Below, piece by piece: positions 18,982 to 28,207 of a DNA stretch of 64,000 bases. Both the position numbers and the translations under genes were made by a program. The notes below the pieces were generated by a model. It had not been told where the DNA came from and did no database searches. It worked only from the letters and a program-made list of their open reading frames with translations. Origin of the DNA: DUZB01 sp963747555 (lineage in GTDB: Bacteria; Desulfobacterota; DSM-4660; Desulfatiglandales; Desulfatiglandaceae); contig CAVVFZ010000034.1 of NCBI GenBank assembly GCA_963747555.1, positions 62,001-126,000 on the forward strand, read 5' to 3'. Position 1 is the stretch's first letter; the number at the start of each line of letters is the position of its first letter.

Positions 18982-19680
18982 CTATGTAAGGCTGTTAACG
19001 CAGGCCAGTTTCACGCGGTCAGTGGCGCTGTAGAGCACGGCGGTTCCCCGGGGCATGTAGACCATATCGCCCTGTTTCATACTGGAAACCCGTCCGTCAA
19101 TCGTAAGGGACAACTCTCCATCAATAACAATACAGATTTCTTCTTTATCCACAACCCGATGAAAAGAGGCCTTGGACCATTCCAGATAACCTCCTGCCAA
19201 AGAAGCGTCGTCGGAGCACTTGAATGCATCCGAGACCATGACTTTTTCTTCCACCGGAATGGGGCCGTTCAGTTCCCCGGGTATCCTGTTTCCTTTAATA
19301 AAGCAGACCTCTCCCACACGGGTCAGGACCTGGTCGAAATCGCGCTCTTTTGGGGCGGCGGATTTGGTCAGGTGATCCGTGACCACCTTCCGCACCAGAT
19401 CCTCCAACTTTTGAGGAGCCAATTTGCCTGGGAACCGATCTCTTATGAGGTTGCTCACCTGATCAACCACCTTCTCCGCCTGGGTCTTTTCGAACCCTTG
19501 TGTCACGACAAGGGCTGCTTTCCCTTGACCGGAACCCTCTTCAACTTCCAATCCCAGATAAAGGGCTTTATCTCTGGCCCCGTCAGTGATGATACATTCC
19601 CCGATATGGGCAACGATGACTTTGCTTCCCGCCTTGGCGGCCTCAACCACATCCGCCTCGGTAATGACCTGTTTCCCCAT
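18982..19680 (-). CDS. eutQ: EutQ-like cupin protein, possible acetate kinase
   Basis: A 232-residue protein with an N-terminal part KQVITEADVVEAAKAGSK and a C-terminal cupin (EEICIVIDGELSLTIDGRV, then MVYMPRGTAVLYSA). EutQ of the Salmonella ethanolamine pathway has been described as an acetate kinase in its cupin domain. That role fits here, as the operon makes acetyl phosphate and has no AckA. It is the first gene of the minus-strand BMC operon; CAGGAG lies 6 bases before the ATG and a -24/-12-like promoter lies about 200 bases upstream. Confidence 0.88.
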   Translation of the reverse strand: MGKQVITEADVVEAAKAGSKVIVAHIGECIITDGARDKALYLGLEVEEGSGQGKAALVVTQGFEKTQAEKVVDQVSNLIRDRFPGKLAPQKLEDLVRKVVTDHLTKSAAPKERDFDQVLTRVGEVCFIKGNRIPGELNGPIPVEEKVMVSDAFKCSDDASLAGGYLEWSKASFHRVVDKEEICIVIDGELSLTIDGRVSSMKQGDMVYMPRGTAVLYSATDRVKLACVNSLT

Positions 19681-19883
19681 ATTGTTCTCCTGAATCCTGA
19701 CAACACCGCTTTACGATAGAAAAATCCGGATGCACCCCTTACCCATAAAGATATTCTCCGGGGTGAGGACGCACAGGTTGAAGTCTTCTGCAACAATCCT
19801 TTGCGACATGCCAATTCGAAGTATAACTGCAACATCCAAGCCAAGGCTGATGAAGGTCGAGATTTGTTCTCGAAAGGAGACTA

Positions 19884-19899
19884 TGCAAGAATTGTGACG
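19884..19899 (-). promoter_or_regulatory. Sigma-54-like -24/-12 promoter for the BMC operon
   Basis: Read on the minus strand this is CGTCAC, five bases, TTGCA. The -12 element is perfect, while the -24 element has GT for the near-invariant GG. It lies about 200 bases upstream of eutQ. The palindromes at 20113-20331 would sit 215-445 bases further upstream, a normal place for enhancer sites. No activator gene is present in the window. This is inference from a motif match only. Confidence 0.35.
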
Positions 19900-20112
19900 G
19901 AAACTTTTCCTTGAAAGCACTGTCGTCTTGGAATAGAATTCATGCTATCAACCCTTTAAAAATACTGCAATTAAAAAAACTTGTGAGGGTATTTACATCC
20001 ATCCCATCCCCGGCTTTAAGAAAGGATCCCTGCGGAATTATGGGGACCTGGCCCGATATGCGCTAAGGAAAAAGAGCTGAAGACTCCTGCCACGGATCTT
20101 TATATAAAAGAT

Positions 20113-20331
20113 GTTGCAATGTTGCAACTGGAGCCTTTCTTTTGGCATTGCTGCGGATTATCTGTAAATGATTTTGAATTTCGGGCTTTTTTCGTCATAA
20201 GCAGGACTTGAGGAAGCAGGAGGAATTGCCTATAAATAACAATGTTGCAAAAATGCACCGAAAACATTTTCTTGTTTTTTATCGAACTTATTAATAATGT
20301 AATTTAAAAGTCAAAGTTGCAATATTGCGAC
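20113..20331. promoter_or_regulatory. Three copies of a 16-bp palindromic operator between the divergent BMC and islA units
   Basis: Copies lie at 20113-20128 (GTTGCAATGTTGCAAC), 20244-20259 (GTTGCAAAAATGCACC) and 20316-20331 (GTTGCAATATTGCGAC). The first and third are near-perfect palindromes; the middle one matches the consensus in 13 of 16 positions. Spacings of 131 and 72 bases within an AT-rich intergenic region suggest sites for a dimeric regulator controlling both directions. The whole gap 19681-20618 holds no gene that I can recognise. Confidence 0.6.
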
Positions 20332-20557
20332 GCTGAAAGGTCTCAGGGTCACTAAAAAGAGGGTCTTTTTTGCCGATTGAAGACCTCTGTAGACTCTCGG
20401 AGTGGGGATATGGACAGGCTTGATGCCGGCATCTCAACAAAGGGCGGGAGCCAAGGTTTTTGAGAGGATGAAATTTCCCCTATCTTCAGGAATAAATGGC
20501 CGGAAACCGACGTTTTCAAGGCGAGGATGATGATTTTGACAGAAGGTTGTTCGGAAC

Positions 20558-20573
20558 TGGTATGGTTCTTGAT
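20558..20573 (+). promoter_or_regulatory. Weak -24/-12-like element before islA
   Basis: The sequence TGGTAT, five bases, TTGAT resembles a sigma-54 promoter but has GA for the invariant GC at -12. It lies 52 bases before the islA start. Together with the better candidate on the other strand it hints that both units share one type of control, but the match alone is poor. Confidence 0.2.
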
Positions 20574-20624
20574 TGTAGGAAAGAAGAAAAGAACGTTTAA
20601 CTACAAAACCAAGGAGAAATGACC

Positions 20625-23112
20625 ATGGATTGCTGCTTATCTCCACAAGAACAACTTATACAAGATCAGATTGCCGGACGAGAAAACAAGTTTCGAAGCG
20701 ATAAGGCTCATGCACGTGCCTTTAAGATTCTGGATCGGATTCAAAACCTCACTCCCAAAGTGGATATTGAGCGAGGCAAGCTGTTTACCGAGTCCATGAA
20801 GCGAACCGAAGGCCAGCCTCTTGTATTGCGCTGGGCCAAAGCCCTGAAAAACATAGCCGAGAATATGTCCGTCTATATTGATGATGATCAACTTCTGGTG
20901 GGGCGCTCAGGTTCCCAGGGACGATACGGCATCCTCTACCCGGAGCTGGATGGAGATTTTCTGGACATGGCGGTCAGTGAACTCTCCAAGCGAGACGTTT
21001 CCCCCTTTCTCATCGACCAGGACGACGCGGATGTCATCGTAAATGAAATCGCTCCTTATTGGAAAGGAAAGACGTATCACGAGAGCCTGGCTCAGGCCCT
21101 CCCGGCGGAGACTTTGCCTCTCACCTACAATCCAAACGATACCATGCTTTCCCGGTTTATTGTCAACGAGACCTCCTCATTTCGCTCTTCGCTGCAGTGG
21201 GTCCACGATTTTGAGAAAGTATTGAAACGCGGTTTTGGCGGCATCCGGGAAGAGGCGCAGAGAAGAATAGATGCCCTGGATCCCTTCAGCCCCATAGACA
21301 ACGTTGAAAGAAAGCCTTTTTTAGAGGCCGTTGTTACGGTCTGTGATGCCATTATCCTCTGGGCAAATCGCCATGCCGCATTAGCCAGACAGATGGCTGC
21401 CAAAGAGGCCGATCCGGTGCGAAAGGGCGAATTGGAACGTATCGCAGAGACCTGTGCACGGGTGCCCGAACACCCGGCCCGGAACTTTTATGAGGCCATG
21501 CAGTCCCAGTGGTTCACCCAGATGTTTTCCCGTATCGAGCAGAAGACCGGGAACAATCATCTCCAACGGGCGCATGGATCAGTACCTTTATCCTTATTAT
21601 AAGGCAGATCTGGAGGCCGGTGTTCTCACCGAAGAGGAAGCCATAGAGTTGTTTGAGTGCATGTGGGTTTCCATGGCGCAGTTTATTGATCTTTACCTCT
21701 CTCCCACCGGCGGCGCCTTCAATGAGGGGTATGCCCATTGGGAAGCGGTTACCGTGGGTGGACAGACAGCCGACGGCAGGGATGCCACCAATGATTTGAC
21801 CTATTTGCTACTCCGTTCAAAACGGGAGTTTCCCCTCCATTATCCCGACCTGGCCGCCCGCGTGCATACCCGTTCACCAAGGCGTTATCTCTGGGAACTG
21901 GCCGAAACCATCAAGGATGGCTCGGGCTTCCCCAAGCTGATGAACGATGAGGAAATCATTCCTCTGCATTTGTCAAAGGGTGCTACTTTTGAAGAGATTT
22001 ATGATTACGCGGCCTCAGGATGCGCCGAGGTGCGCATGCCCAACCGGGACACCTACACCAGCGGCTGTGCATACATCAACTATGCCGCCGCCCTGGAAAT
22101 GGCGCTTTATGGCGGACGTATGAAGAAGTACGGCGATGAGATCATCGGTCTGGACACGGGCGATCCCACAAAGTTCACCGACTGGGAACAGTTCTGGGAC
22201 ACCTATTTGGCCCAGCAGCTCAACTTTATCAAGCATGCCTTCATTCAGCAGCAGATCGTAATCAATCTGCGGCCCAGGCACTTCGCGGCACCCATGGGAT
22301 CGGCATTGCACGATCTTTGTATGGCATCATGTACCGATCTGCACGCTCCCAAGATCGAGGGCGGTATCGACCTGGGTTATTTTGAATGCATTGGGTACGG
22401 CACAGTGGTGGACTCTCTGGCCGCCATCAAGAAACTGGTATTCGAAGAGAAGAAACTCACCATGGCGGAGATCATCGAGGCCTTGGAGGTGAATTTCGAA
22501 GGCAAGGAAGATATTCGGGCCATGCTCCGCAATGTGCCCTGTTACGGCAACAACGACCCCTATGCCGACATGATTGCCAAGGACATTGATCGGGAGTCCT
22601 TAAAGTTTACCAAGAAGTACTCCAAGGAACTGGGAGTCCATCTTGACCTGCGTCTGGTCCCTTTTACCTCCCACGTACCGTTCGGCAAGGTGATCAGCGC
22701 AACCCCCAACGGAAGGTTGGCCTACTCCGCCCTGTCCGACGGTTCTTCCGCCTCCCATGGGGCGGACGTCAATGGACCCACAGCGGTCCTGCTCTCCAAC
22801 TTTGTCTCCAAGAACTACGATTACAGGGAGCGGGCGGCCAGGCTGCTTAACATCAAGCTGACCCCCAATTGTGTGGCGGGCGACGAGGGCACGGAAAAGC
22901 TGATCTCTTTCATCAAGACCTTCGTGGACCTGAAGCTCTGGCATATTCAGTTCAATATCATCAACCGGGACACCTTATTGGCGGCCCAGAAAGATCCGGA
23001 CAAATACCGTAACCTGATTGTCAGGATTGCCGGCTACAGTGCCTACTTCTGCGATCTGTCCAAGGACCTGCAGGACGACCTCATTGCCAGGACGGAACAT
23101 ACCACCATTTAA
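20625..23112 (+). CDS. islA: Isethionate sulfite-lyase (glycyl radical enzyme), frameshifted
   Basis: It splits isethionate into sulfite and acetaldehyde by radical chemistry. Repaired length is 828 residues. The catalytic Cys466 and Glu468 lie in ASGCAEVRMPNRDTYTS and the glycyl radical Gly803 in RIAGYSAYF. Arg187, Gln191, Arg676 and Phe680 occupy the substrate positions I recall as Arg189, Gln193, Arg678 and Phe682 in characterised IslA, all with the same offset of two. This separates it from choline, diol or pyruvate lyases. An extra G in a GGG run at 21549-21551 shifts the frame: the first frame ends at 21602, the second carries GTIISNGRMDQY onward. ATG 20625 is preferred because AAGGAG lies 8 bases upstream; ATG 20619 is too close. 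Confidence 0.93.
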
Positions 23113-23132
23113 CCTAAACCGCATAACGCTCA

Positions 23133-23160
23133 CGTTCGGGGACCCAAAGGTCCCCGAACG
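23133..23160 (+). other. Perfect 12-bp hairpin between islA and islB
   Basis: The arms CGTTCGGGGACC and GGTCCCCGAACG flank the loop CAAA. No T-run follows. Placed 20 bases after the islA stop, it would suit an mRNA 3'-end stabiliser or partial terminator that lowers activase relative to the abundant lyase. Confidence 0.65.
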
Positions 23161-23188
23161 GGTCCGCAGATAACTAGAGGAAGACTGT

Positions 23189-24205
23189 TTGAACACCACA
23201 CCTGACAGACTAAAAAAAGGAATTGTCTTTAACATCCAGAAATTTTCAGTGCATGACGGTCCGGGTATCAGGACCATTATATTTCTAAAGGGGTGCAGCC
23301 TGCGCTGTGACTGGTGCAGCAACCCCGAATCTCAACGGCTGAACCGGGAGCTGGCCTATAATCCGAACAAGTGCCTCACCGATCAGGCATGCGGGCGCTG
23401 CAGGGACGTATGCCCCCGGCAGGCGCTTTCGGTGGGGGATGACGGCAAGATGATTTGGGACGCTTCCGCGTGCGACCATTGCCTTCTGTGTGCCGAGGCT
23501 TGTCCCAACCATGCCCTGAATGTCTATGGGTATGAAATCAGCGTGGAGGATGCCCTTAAAAGGGTGGAGGAAGACGAGGCCTTCTATTCCCGTTCGGGCG
23601 GCGGGGTCACCCTAAGCGGCGGGGAACCGCTTTTCCAGGCGGAATTTGCACTGGCCCTCCTGCGCGAGGCCCGTAAACGCCGCATCGATACCTGTATCGA
23701 GACTTGCGGGAATGTCCCCTGGGAGGTTTTGGAGGAGGCGGGTAGGTACCTGAACAGTATTTATTACGATATCAAGTCCGTAGATAAAAAGGCGCACAAC
23801 AGGCACGTCGGCGCATCCAATGAACTGATTCTGGGCAATCTTGCCAGGCTCAAACAGACTTATCCCGAACTTCTTGTCCGGGTTCGCACGCCGGTTATTC
23901 CCGGATTCAACGATAGTGCCGAGGCCATAGCGGGCATCGTGGATTTCATCAGGGATATGACCAACATAGACTATGAACTCCTGGCGTATCATCGAATGGG
24001 TTCGCCCAAGTATGGCTATCTGGGGCGGGACTATCTTCTGAAGGGACTGGACAATCTGCCCAAGGAAAAGTTTGAAGAATTGCGTGAGCTTGTCGCCTCC
24101 CGTCTCAAGGAAACCGTTGAGAAGCATTTCGGCAGCAAAGCCTGTTTCAATCCCCGAGCCCATGCATATGCAGACCAGATGGCAAAGGACTGTTCGGAAA
24201 AATGA
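23189..24205 (+). CDS. islB: Isethionate sulfite-lyase activating enzyme (radical SAM)
   Basis: It generates the glycyl radical on IslA using SAM and a [4Fe-4S] cluster. The 338-residue protein has KGCSLRCDWCSNPES (CxxxCxxC), then an inserted two-cluster ferredoxin domain (CGRCRDVCP and CDHCLLCAEACP), and GGGVTLSGGEPLFQ, all typical of GRE activases with the extra clusters. The start is TTG with an AGAGG site 8 bases upstream; no ATG gives a suitable N-terminus. Its stop overlaps the start of the exchanger gene (ATGA). Confidence 0.93.
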   Translation: MNTTPDRLKKGIVFNIQKFSVHDGPGIRTIIFLKGCSLRCDWCSNPESQRLNRELAYNPNKCLTDQACGRCRDVCPRQALSVGDDGKMIWDASACDHCLLCAEACPNHALNVYGYEISVEDALKRVEEDEAFYSRSGGGVTLSGGEPLFQAEFALALLREARKRRIDTCIETCGNVPWEVLEEAGRYLNSIYYDIKSVDKKAHNRHVGASNELILGNLARLKQTYPELLVRVRTPVIPGFNDSAEAIAGIVDFIRDMTNIDYELLAYHRMGSPKYGYLGRDYLLKGLDNLPKEKFEELRELVASRLKETVEKHFGSKACFNPRAHAYADQMAKDCSEK

Positions 24206-25245
24206 AGCCTTCACTTTGGGAATGGGTTACTGATGAACGGATCTTGAACCAGCTGGTAGCCGGTTTCCCAACCTGGGGCCTCCTGCTGATAATGGCGGCC
24301 TGTATCTATGTCCTTTCCAAGGGGGCCGACTACATGATAGACGGCGCTGCCTCCCTGGCCCTGCATACAGGCATGCCCCGGATTGTGATCGGCGCCACCA
24401 TTATCTCGCTGGGCACCACCACGCCCGAAATGTTCGTCAGTGTGCTGGCGGCATGGACAGGGAACCCTGGGCTGGCCCTGGGCAATGGTGTGGGTAGCAT
24501 CATTTGCGACACCGGCCTTATATTCGGTTCCATGTGTATCATCAGCAGGGTTCCGGTAAGTCAGTACATCCTCAACAGAACGGGATGGGTCCAGGTGGGC
24601 GCCGCTACCCTTTTGGTCGTGATCTCGATTCTGTCCTACGCGGTCAGTGGCGGCCGGCCGGTTTTGGGTAGATGGATCGGCCTGTTCTTTCTGGCCCTCT
24701 TGGTCTGCTATCTCTATATGGCCTACCGCTGGGCTCGCCTGGGGATCTTATACGAAGACGAAAAAGAGGAACCCCATTGGGGGACCCTCCACTCACTCTT
24801 TTTCACCCTGATCGGCCTGCTGGGGGTGGTCGTGAGCAGCCGCGTGCTGGTACCGGTTGCGGCCGAAGGGGCTGGCCGCATGGGGGTACCCCAGGACATC
24901 ATCGCCGCCACGCTCGTAGCTTTCGGTACCTCCCTGCCTGAACTGATGACGGCCATCACCTCTGTACGTAAGGGGCATCCCGAGATCATGGTAGGGAATG
25001 TGGTTGGCGCCGACGTCTTAAACTGTCTGTTTGTAATCGGTGCGGCAGCTGCCGCCCGTCCCCTGGAAGTCCCGTCCAATTTCTTCGAGTTTCATTTTCC
25101 GGCCATGCTGATCATTCTTTATTCGTTCCGAGTCTTCATTTTTATAAATCAAGACGGCTGGTTCAAACGCTGGCAGGGGATCTGGATTTTAGGGGTGTAT
25201 CTGGTTTACTTGGTTTTGCAATACACCTTTAATATGGGTACTTGA
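24202..25245 (+). CDS. CaCA-family cation exchanger (Na+/Ca2+ antiporter-like)
   Basis: A 347-residue polytopic membrane protein with about ten helices and the two alpha repeats of the CaCA superfamily: ATIISLGTTTPEMFVSVLAA with GNGVGSIICDTGL, and ATLVAFGTSLPELMTAIT with GNVVGADVLNCLFVIG. The start overlaps the islB stop by four bases, implying coupled synthesis with the isethionate activase. No TRAP or other isethionate importer is present. Substrate is unknown; ion homeostasis linked to sulfite or isethionate traffic is a guess. Nothing recognisable lies in the 187 bases that follow. Confidence 0.87.
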   Translation: MKPSLWEWVTDERILNQLVAGFPTWGLLLIMAACIYVLSKGADYMIDGAASLALHTGMPRIVIGATIISLGTTTPEMFVSVLAAWTGNPGLALGNGVGSIICDTGLIFGSMCIISRVPVSQYILNRTGWVQVGAATLLVVISILSYAVSGGRPVLGRWIGLFFLALLVCYLYMAYRWARLGILYEDEKEEPHWGTLHSLFFTLIGLLGVVVSSRVLVPVAAEGAGRMGVPQDIIAATLVAFGTSLPELMTAITSVRKGHPEIMVGNVVGADVLNCLFVIGAAAAARPLEVPSNFFEFHFPAMLIILYSFRVFIFINQDGWFKRWQGIWILGVYLVYLVLQYTFNMGT

Positions 25246-25432
25246 TAAGCAGGCAGAACAAAGTTGAAAATGACATCGTGGGTCAAACCCACTGAAACAA
25301 TGAGGATACAGAAAGGTAAATAACCGGATTCCTGATAAATATCTTGAAATGAATGGGCAATAATTGTAATGATTCAAAATACAAAAGGAATCAAGAATTG
25401 TTCTCGTATCCCTGAAACGAAAGGAGTTGCTT

Positions 25433-26011
25433 ATGCCCGAAATCCCAACAAGAGAGGAGGCGTTCGCGCTTCTCAAAGAGTATAATCAGAGCGACAGCCT
25501 GATCCGACACGCCCTTGCCGTGGAGGGGGTCATGCGATATGCGGCCAGGCTCAGGGGGGAGGATGAAGAGGAGTGGGGAGTGATCGGCCTGGTACACGAC
25601 CTTGATTATGAAAAATTCCCGGAGAAACACTGCCTCAAAAGTGAGGAGATTCTCACGGAAAGGGGCTGGCCCGAAAAATACGTCAGGGCGGTGATCAGCC
25701 ATGGGTGGGGAATCTGCTCCCAGGTCGAACCGCAGAGCCTGCTTGAGAGATATCTGTATGCCATCGATGAACTGACTGGACTCGTGGCAACCTCCGCCCT
25801 GGTGCGCCCATCCAAAAGCGTCTTGGATTTGACGGCCAAATCCGTAAAAAAGAAGTGGAAAGACAAGCGATTCGCAGCCGGCGTGGACAGATCGATCATC
25901 GAGAAAGGCGCTTCCATGTTGGGAATGGAATTGTCTGACCTGATCACCGAAACCATCATGGGGATGAGGGATGTGGCAGAAGAGATAGGATTGAAGGGAA
26001 CGATTGAGTGA
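25433..26011 (+). CDS. HD-domain phosphohydrolase-like protein
   Basis: A 192-residue soluble protein with an HD metal-binding pattern: H in LIRHALAVEGVMRYAA, the HD pair in GLVHDLDYEKFPEKHC, a later H in ISHGWG and D in YAIDELTG. Relatives are annotated only as HDIG/HD hydrolases. ATG 25433 lies 6 bases after AAAGGAG; the TTG at 25427 is too close. It precedes glnS by 33 bases and may be co-transcribed. No specific substrate can be named. Confidence 0.85.
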   Translation: MPEIPTREEAFALLKEYNQSDSLIRHALAVEGVMRYAARLRGEDEEEWGVIGLVHDLDYEKFPEKHCLKSEEILTERGWPEKYVRAVISHGWGICSQVEPQSLLERYLYAIDELTGLVATSALVRPSKSVLDLTAKSVKKKWKDKRFAAGVDRSIIEKGASMLGMELSDLITETIMGMRDVAEEIGLKGTIE

Positions 26012-26044
26012 AAATGTTGAATCTAAAAAAACGGAGCAAACAGG

Positions 26045-27751
26045 ATGAGTAGTGTGGAAGTGACCCCGAAAGGAGATTTTATTCGCGATATCATTGCGGA
26101 GGATATCAGGACAGGCAAACATGGAGGGAGGGTGGAAACCCGTTTCCCCCCTGAACCCAACGGCTACCTGCATATCGGGCATGCCAAATCGATCTGCCTC
26201 AATTTCGGCGTCGCTGCTGAAAATAACGGGGTCTGCCACCTGAGGTTCGATGACACCAACCCCAGCAAGGAAGAAGTGGAATATATCGATTCCATTAAAG
26301 AAGATGTCCGCTGGCTGGGTTTCGACTGGGGGAAACATCTTTATTACGCTTCCGACTATTTTGAACAGCTCTACAACTATGCCATCCAGCTTATCAAAAA
26401 GAGATTTGCCTATGTATGCAGCCTCAGCGCCGGTGAAATAAGGGAATATCGAGGGACTCTGACCGAACCGGGGAAAGACAGCCCCTACAGGAATCGCACG
26501 GTGGAAGAGAATCTGGACCTGTTTCATCGCATGAGGGCCGGCGAATTCGAAAACGGCGCCCACGTGCTCCGGGCAAAGATTGATATGGCTTCCGCAAACA
26601 TCAACATGCGCGACCCGGTCCTTTACCGTATATCCCATGCCTCCCATCACAGGACGGGAAATGCATGGTGCATCTATCCCATGTATGATTTCGCACACTG
26701 TCTCTCCGACTCCATCGAGGGGATCACCCATTCCCTCTGTACGCTGGAGTTCAAGGACAACAGGGTTCTGTATGACTGGGTCCTGGACCATCTCGATGTC
26801 CCCTGCCACCCCCAGCAGATCGAATTTGCCCGCCTGAATCTGACCCGAACGGTCATGAGCAAACGCAAACTCCTGGAACTGGTCCAATCCGGAGCGGTCA
26901 GCGGCTGGGATGATCCCCGCATGCCGACCCTGTCCGGACTGAGACGCAGGGGGTATACACCGGCGTCCATCCGGACTTTCTGTGATCGGATCGGCGTTGC
27001 AACAAGGAACAGCACGGTGGACATGGCGCTGCTGGAACACTGTTTGCGGGAGGATCTGAACAGAACGGCCCCCCGAATGATGGGGGTCTTGAAGCCTCTG
27101 AAGGTTATCCTGGATAATTACCCGGAAGACCTGACGGAGGAACTGGAATTCATGAATCACCCTGAAGACCCCTCCATGGGAACGCGAAAGGTTCCTTTTT
27201 CAAGGGAGCTCTTCATTGAACAGGAAGATTTCAGGGAAGACCCTCCGAAAAAGTTTTTCCGGTTGGCGCCCGGAAGGGAAGTGCGGCTTCGTTATGCCTA
27301 CTACATCACCTGCACTGGTGTCGAACGGGATGAGCAAACCGGAGAGATTTCCGCCTTGCACTGCACCTATGATCCCGAAACCAGGGGCGGTTCTTCGCCG
27401 GACGGGCGGAAAGTCAAAGGAACGCTGCACTGGGTTTCGGCCCCTCACGCGCTAAAGGCGGATGTCCGCCTCTACGATTCCCTGTTTCTCGACCCGGAAG
27501 CCCCGGAAACCGAGGGGAGCGCCGACATCCAGAGCAAATTGAATCCCGACTCCATGGAAGTCCTTTCGAACTGCCGTGTTGAACCAGGCCTGAAAGGGGC
27601 CGAACCGGGAAACCGGTTCCAGTTTGAAAGGTTGGGCTACTTCTGTGCGGATAAAAAAGACTTCTCCCGGGAGGCCCTTGTTTTCAACCGAACCGTCACC
27701 TTGCGCGATTCCTGGGCAAAAATTGAAAAGGCCCAAGAGCAGAAAAAGTAA
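26045..27751 (+). CDS. glnS: Glutaminyl-tRNA synthetase
   Basis: A class I aminoacyl-tRNA synthetase that charges tRNA-Gln. The 568-residue length is normal for bacterial GlnRS. It has the HIGH motif in PNGYLHIGHAKS, DTNPSKEEVEYIDSIKEDV, a KMSKS variant VMSKRKL, GWDDPRMPTL, and a C-terminal anticodon-binding beta-barrel region with LHWVSAPHA. The combination of DDTNP-E and the full anticodon domain separates it from GltX. The frame is intact. Confidence 0.96.
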   Translation: MSSVEVTPKGDFIRDIIAEDIRTGKHGGRVETRFPPEPNGYLHIGHAKSICLNFGVAAENNGVCHLRFDDTNPSKEEVEYIDSIKEDVRWLGFDWGKHLYYASDYFEQLYNYAIQLIKKRFAYVCSLSAGEIREYRGTLTEPGKDSPYRNRTVEENLDLFHRMRAGEFENGAHVLRAKIDMASANINMRDPVLYRISHASHHRTGNAWCIYPMYDFAHCLSDSIEGITHSLCTLEFKDNRVLYDWVLDHLDVPCHPQQIEFARLNLTRTVMSKRKLLELVQSGAVSGWDDPRMPTLSGLRRRGYTPASIRTFCDRIGVATRNSTVDMALLEHCLREDLNRTAPRMMGVLKPLKVILDNYPEDLTEELEFMNHPEDPSMGTRKVPFSRELFIEQEDFREDPPKKFFRLAPGREVRLRYAYYITCTGVERDEQTGEISALHCTYDPETRGGSSPDGRKVKGTLHWVSAPHALKADVRLYDSLFLDPEAPETEGSADIQSKLNPDSMEVLSNCRVEPGLKGAEPGNRFQFERLGYFCADKKDFSREALVFNRTVTLRDSWAKIEKAQEQKK

Positions 27752-27914
27752 TCAGATTTTTTTCTTGACCCCTGCAAAAGGCATGGTTTAGCATAAATGG
27801 TGGTGATTCGGTTGCAGTTTACAGGCGTGGTCCCCGATCGTTGCGGGCTTTTCCTGTTTTCTGGTCTGCATTCCGAGATCATCATGGAAATCTTTTATGA
27901 AGGAGGGATATACG

Positions 27915-28115
27915 TTGGGAGAAGGAGTTGTAAAATGGTTCAGCGACAGGAAGGGGTTCGGATTTATTGAACAAGAAAATGGCCAGGACCTTTTTGTGCA
28001 TCACTCAGCCATCGATATGGCTGGATTCCGCACTTTAAATGAAGGAGACAGGGTAAGCTTCGAGATCGAAGACACGGACCGTGGCCCCAAGGCCAAAAAC
28101 GTTATAAAACTCTGA
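27915..28115 (+). CDS. csp: Cold-shock-domain protein (CspA family)
   Basis: A single cold-shock domain of 66 residues binding single-stranded RNA/DNA. It has GVVKWFSDRKGFGFI (RNP1), DLFVHHSAI (RNP2) and the C-terminal GPKAKNV. A TTG at 27915 lies 8 bases after a strong AAGGAGG site and gives the standard N-terminus MGEGVVKWF. The ATG at 27897 would place the ribosome site inside the gene. The gene is followed directly by an intrinsic terminator, as expected for a monocistronic csp. Confidence 0.93.
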   Translation: MGEGVVKWFSDRKGFGFIEQENGQDLFVHHSAIDMAGFRTLNEGDRVSFEIEDTDRGPKAKNVIKL

Positions 28116-28140
28116 TCATAATGATAGGCGCCTGAAAGGG

Positions 28141-28177
28141 AGGCATCGTCTCCGTAAAGAGGCGATGCCTTTTTTTC
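28141..28177 (+). terminator. Intrinsic terminator after the cold-shock gene
   Basis: The arms AGGCATCGTCTC and GAGGCGATGCCT (one G-T type mismatch) flank a CGTAAA loop and are followed by TTTTTTT. It lies 25 bases after the csp stop. Confidence 0.9.
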
Positions 28178-28207
28178 CATTGACTCAATCGGCTCCCAAA
28201 TACCCCT

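Noticed and set aside
20332..20618. GG-N10-GC patterns as sigma-54 promoters for islA
   Set aside because: Several partial matches exist, none with a good -12 TTGCA; only the 20558 candidate is listed, with low confidence.
21540..21610. islA interruption as a programmed frameshift or selenocysteine site
   Set aside because: The fault is one surplus base in a G run, not a TGA, and there is no slippery heptamer or downstream stem that would justify recoding.
20625..23112. Choline TMA-lyase or diol dehydratase identity for the glycyl radical enzyme
   Set aside because: The substrate-site residues (Arg187, Gln191, Arg676, Phe680) and the ASGCAE motif follow isethionate sulfite-lyase rather than those families.
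23119..23175. GCATAAC followed by a hairpin looked like another attC
   Set aside because: There is no R' GTTRRRY box at the far end and the stem is perfect with a 4-base loop; better explained as an intergenic mRNA hairpin.
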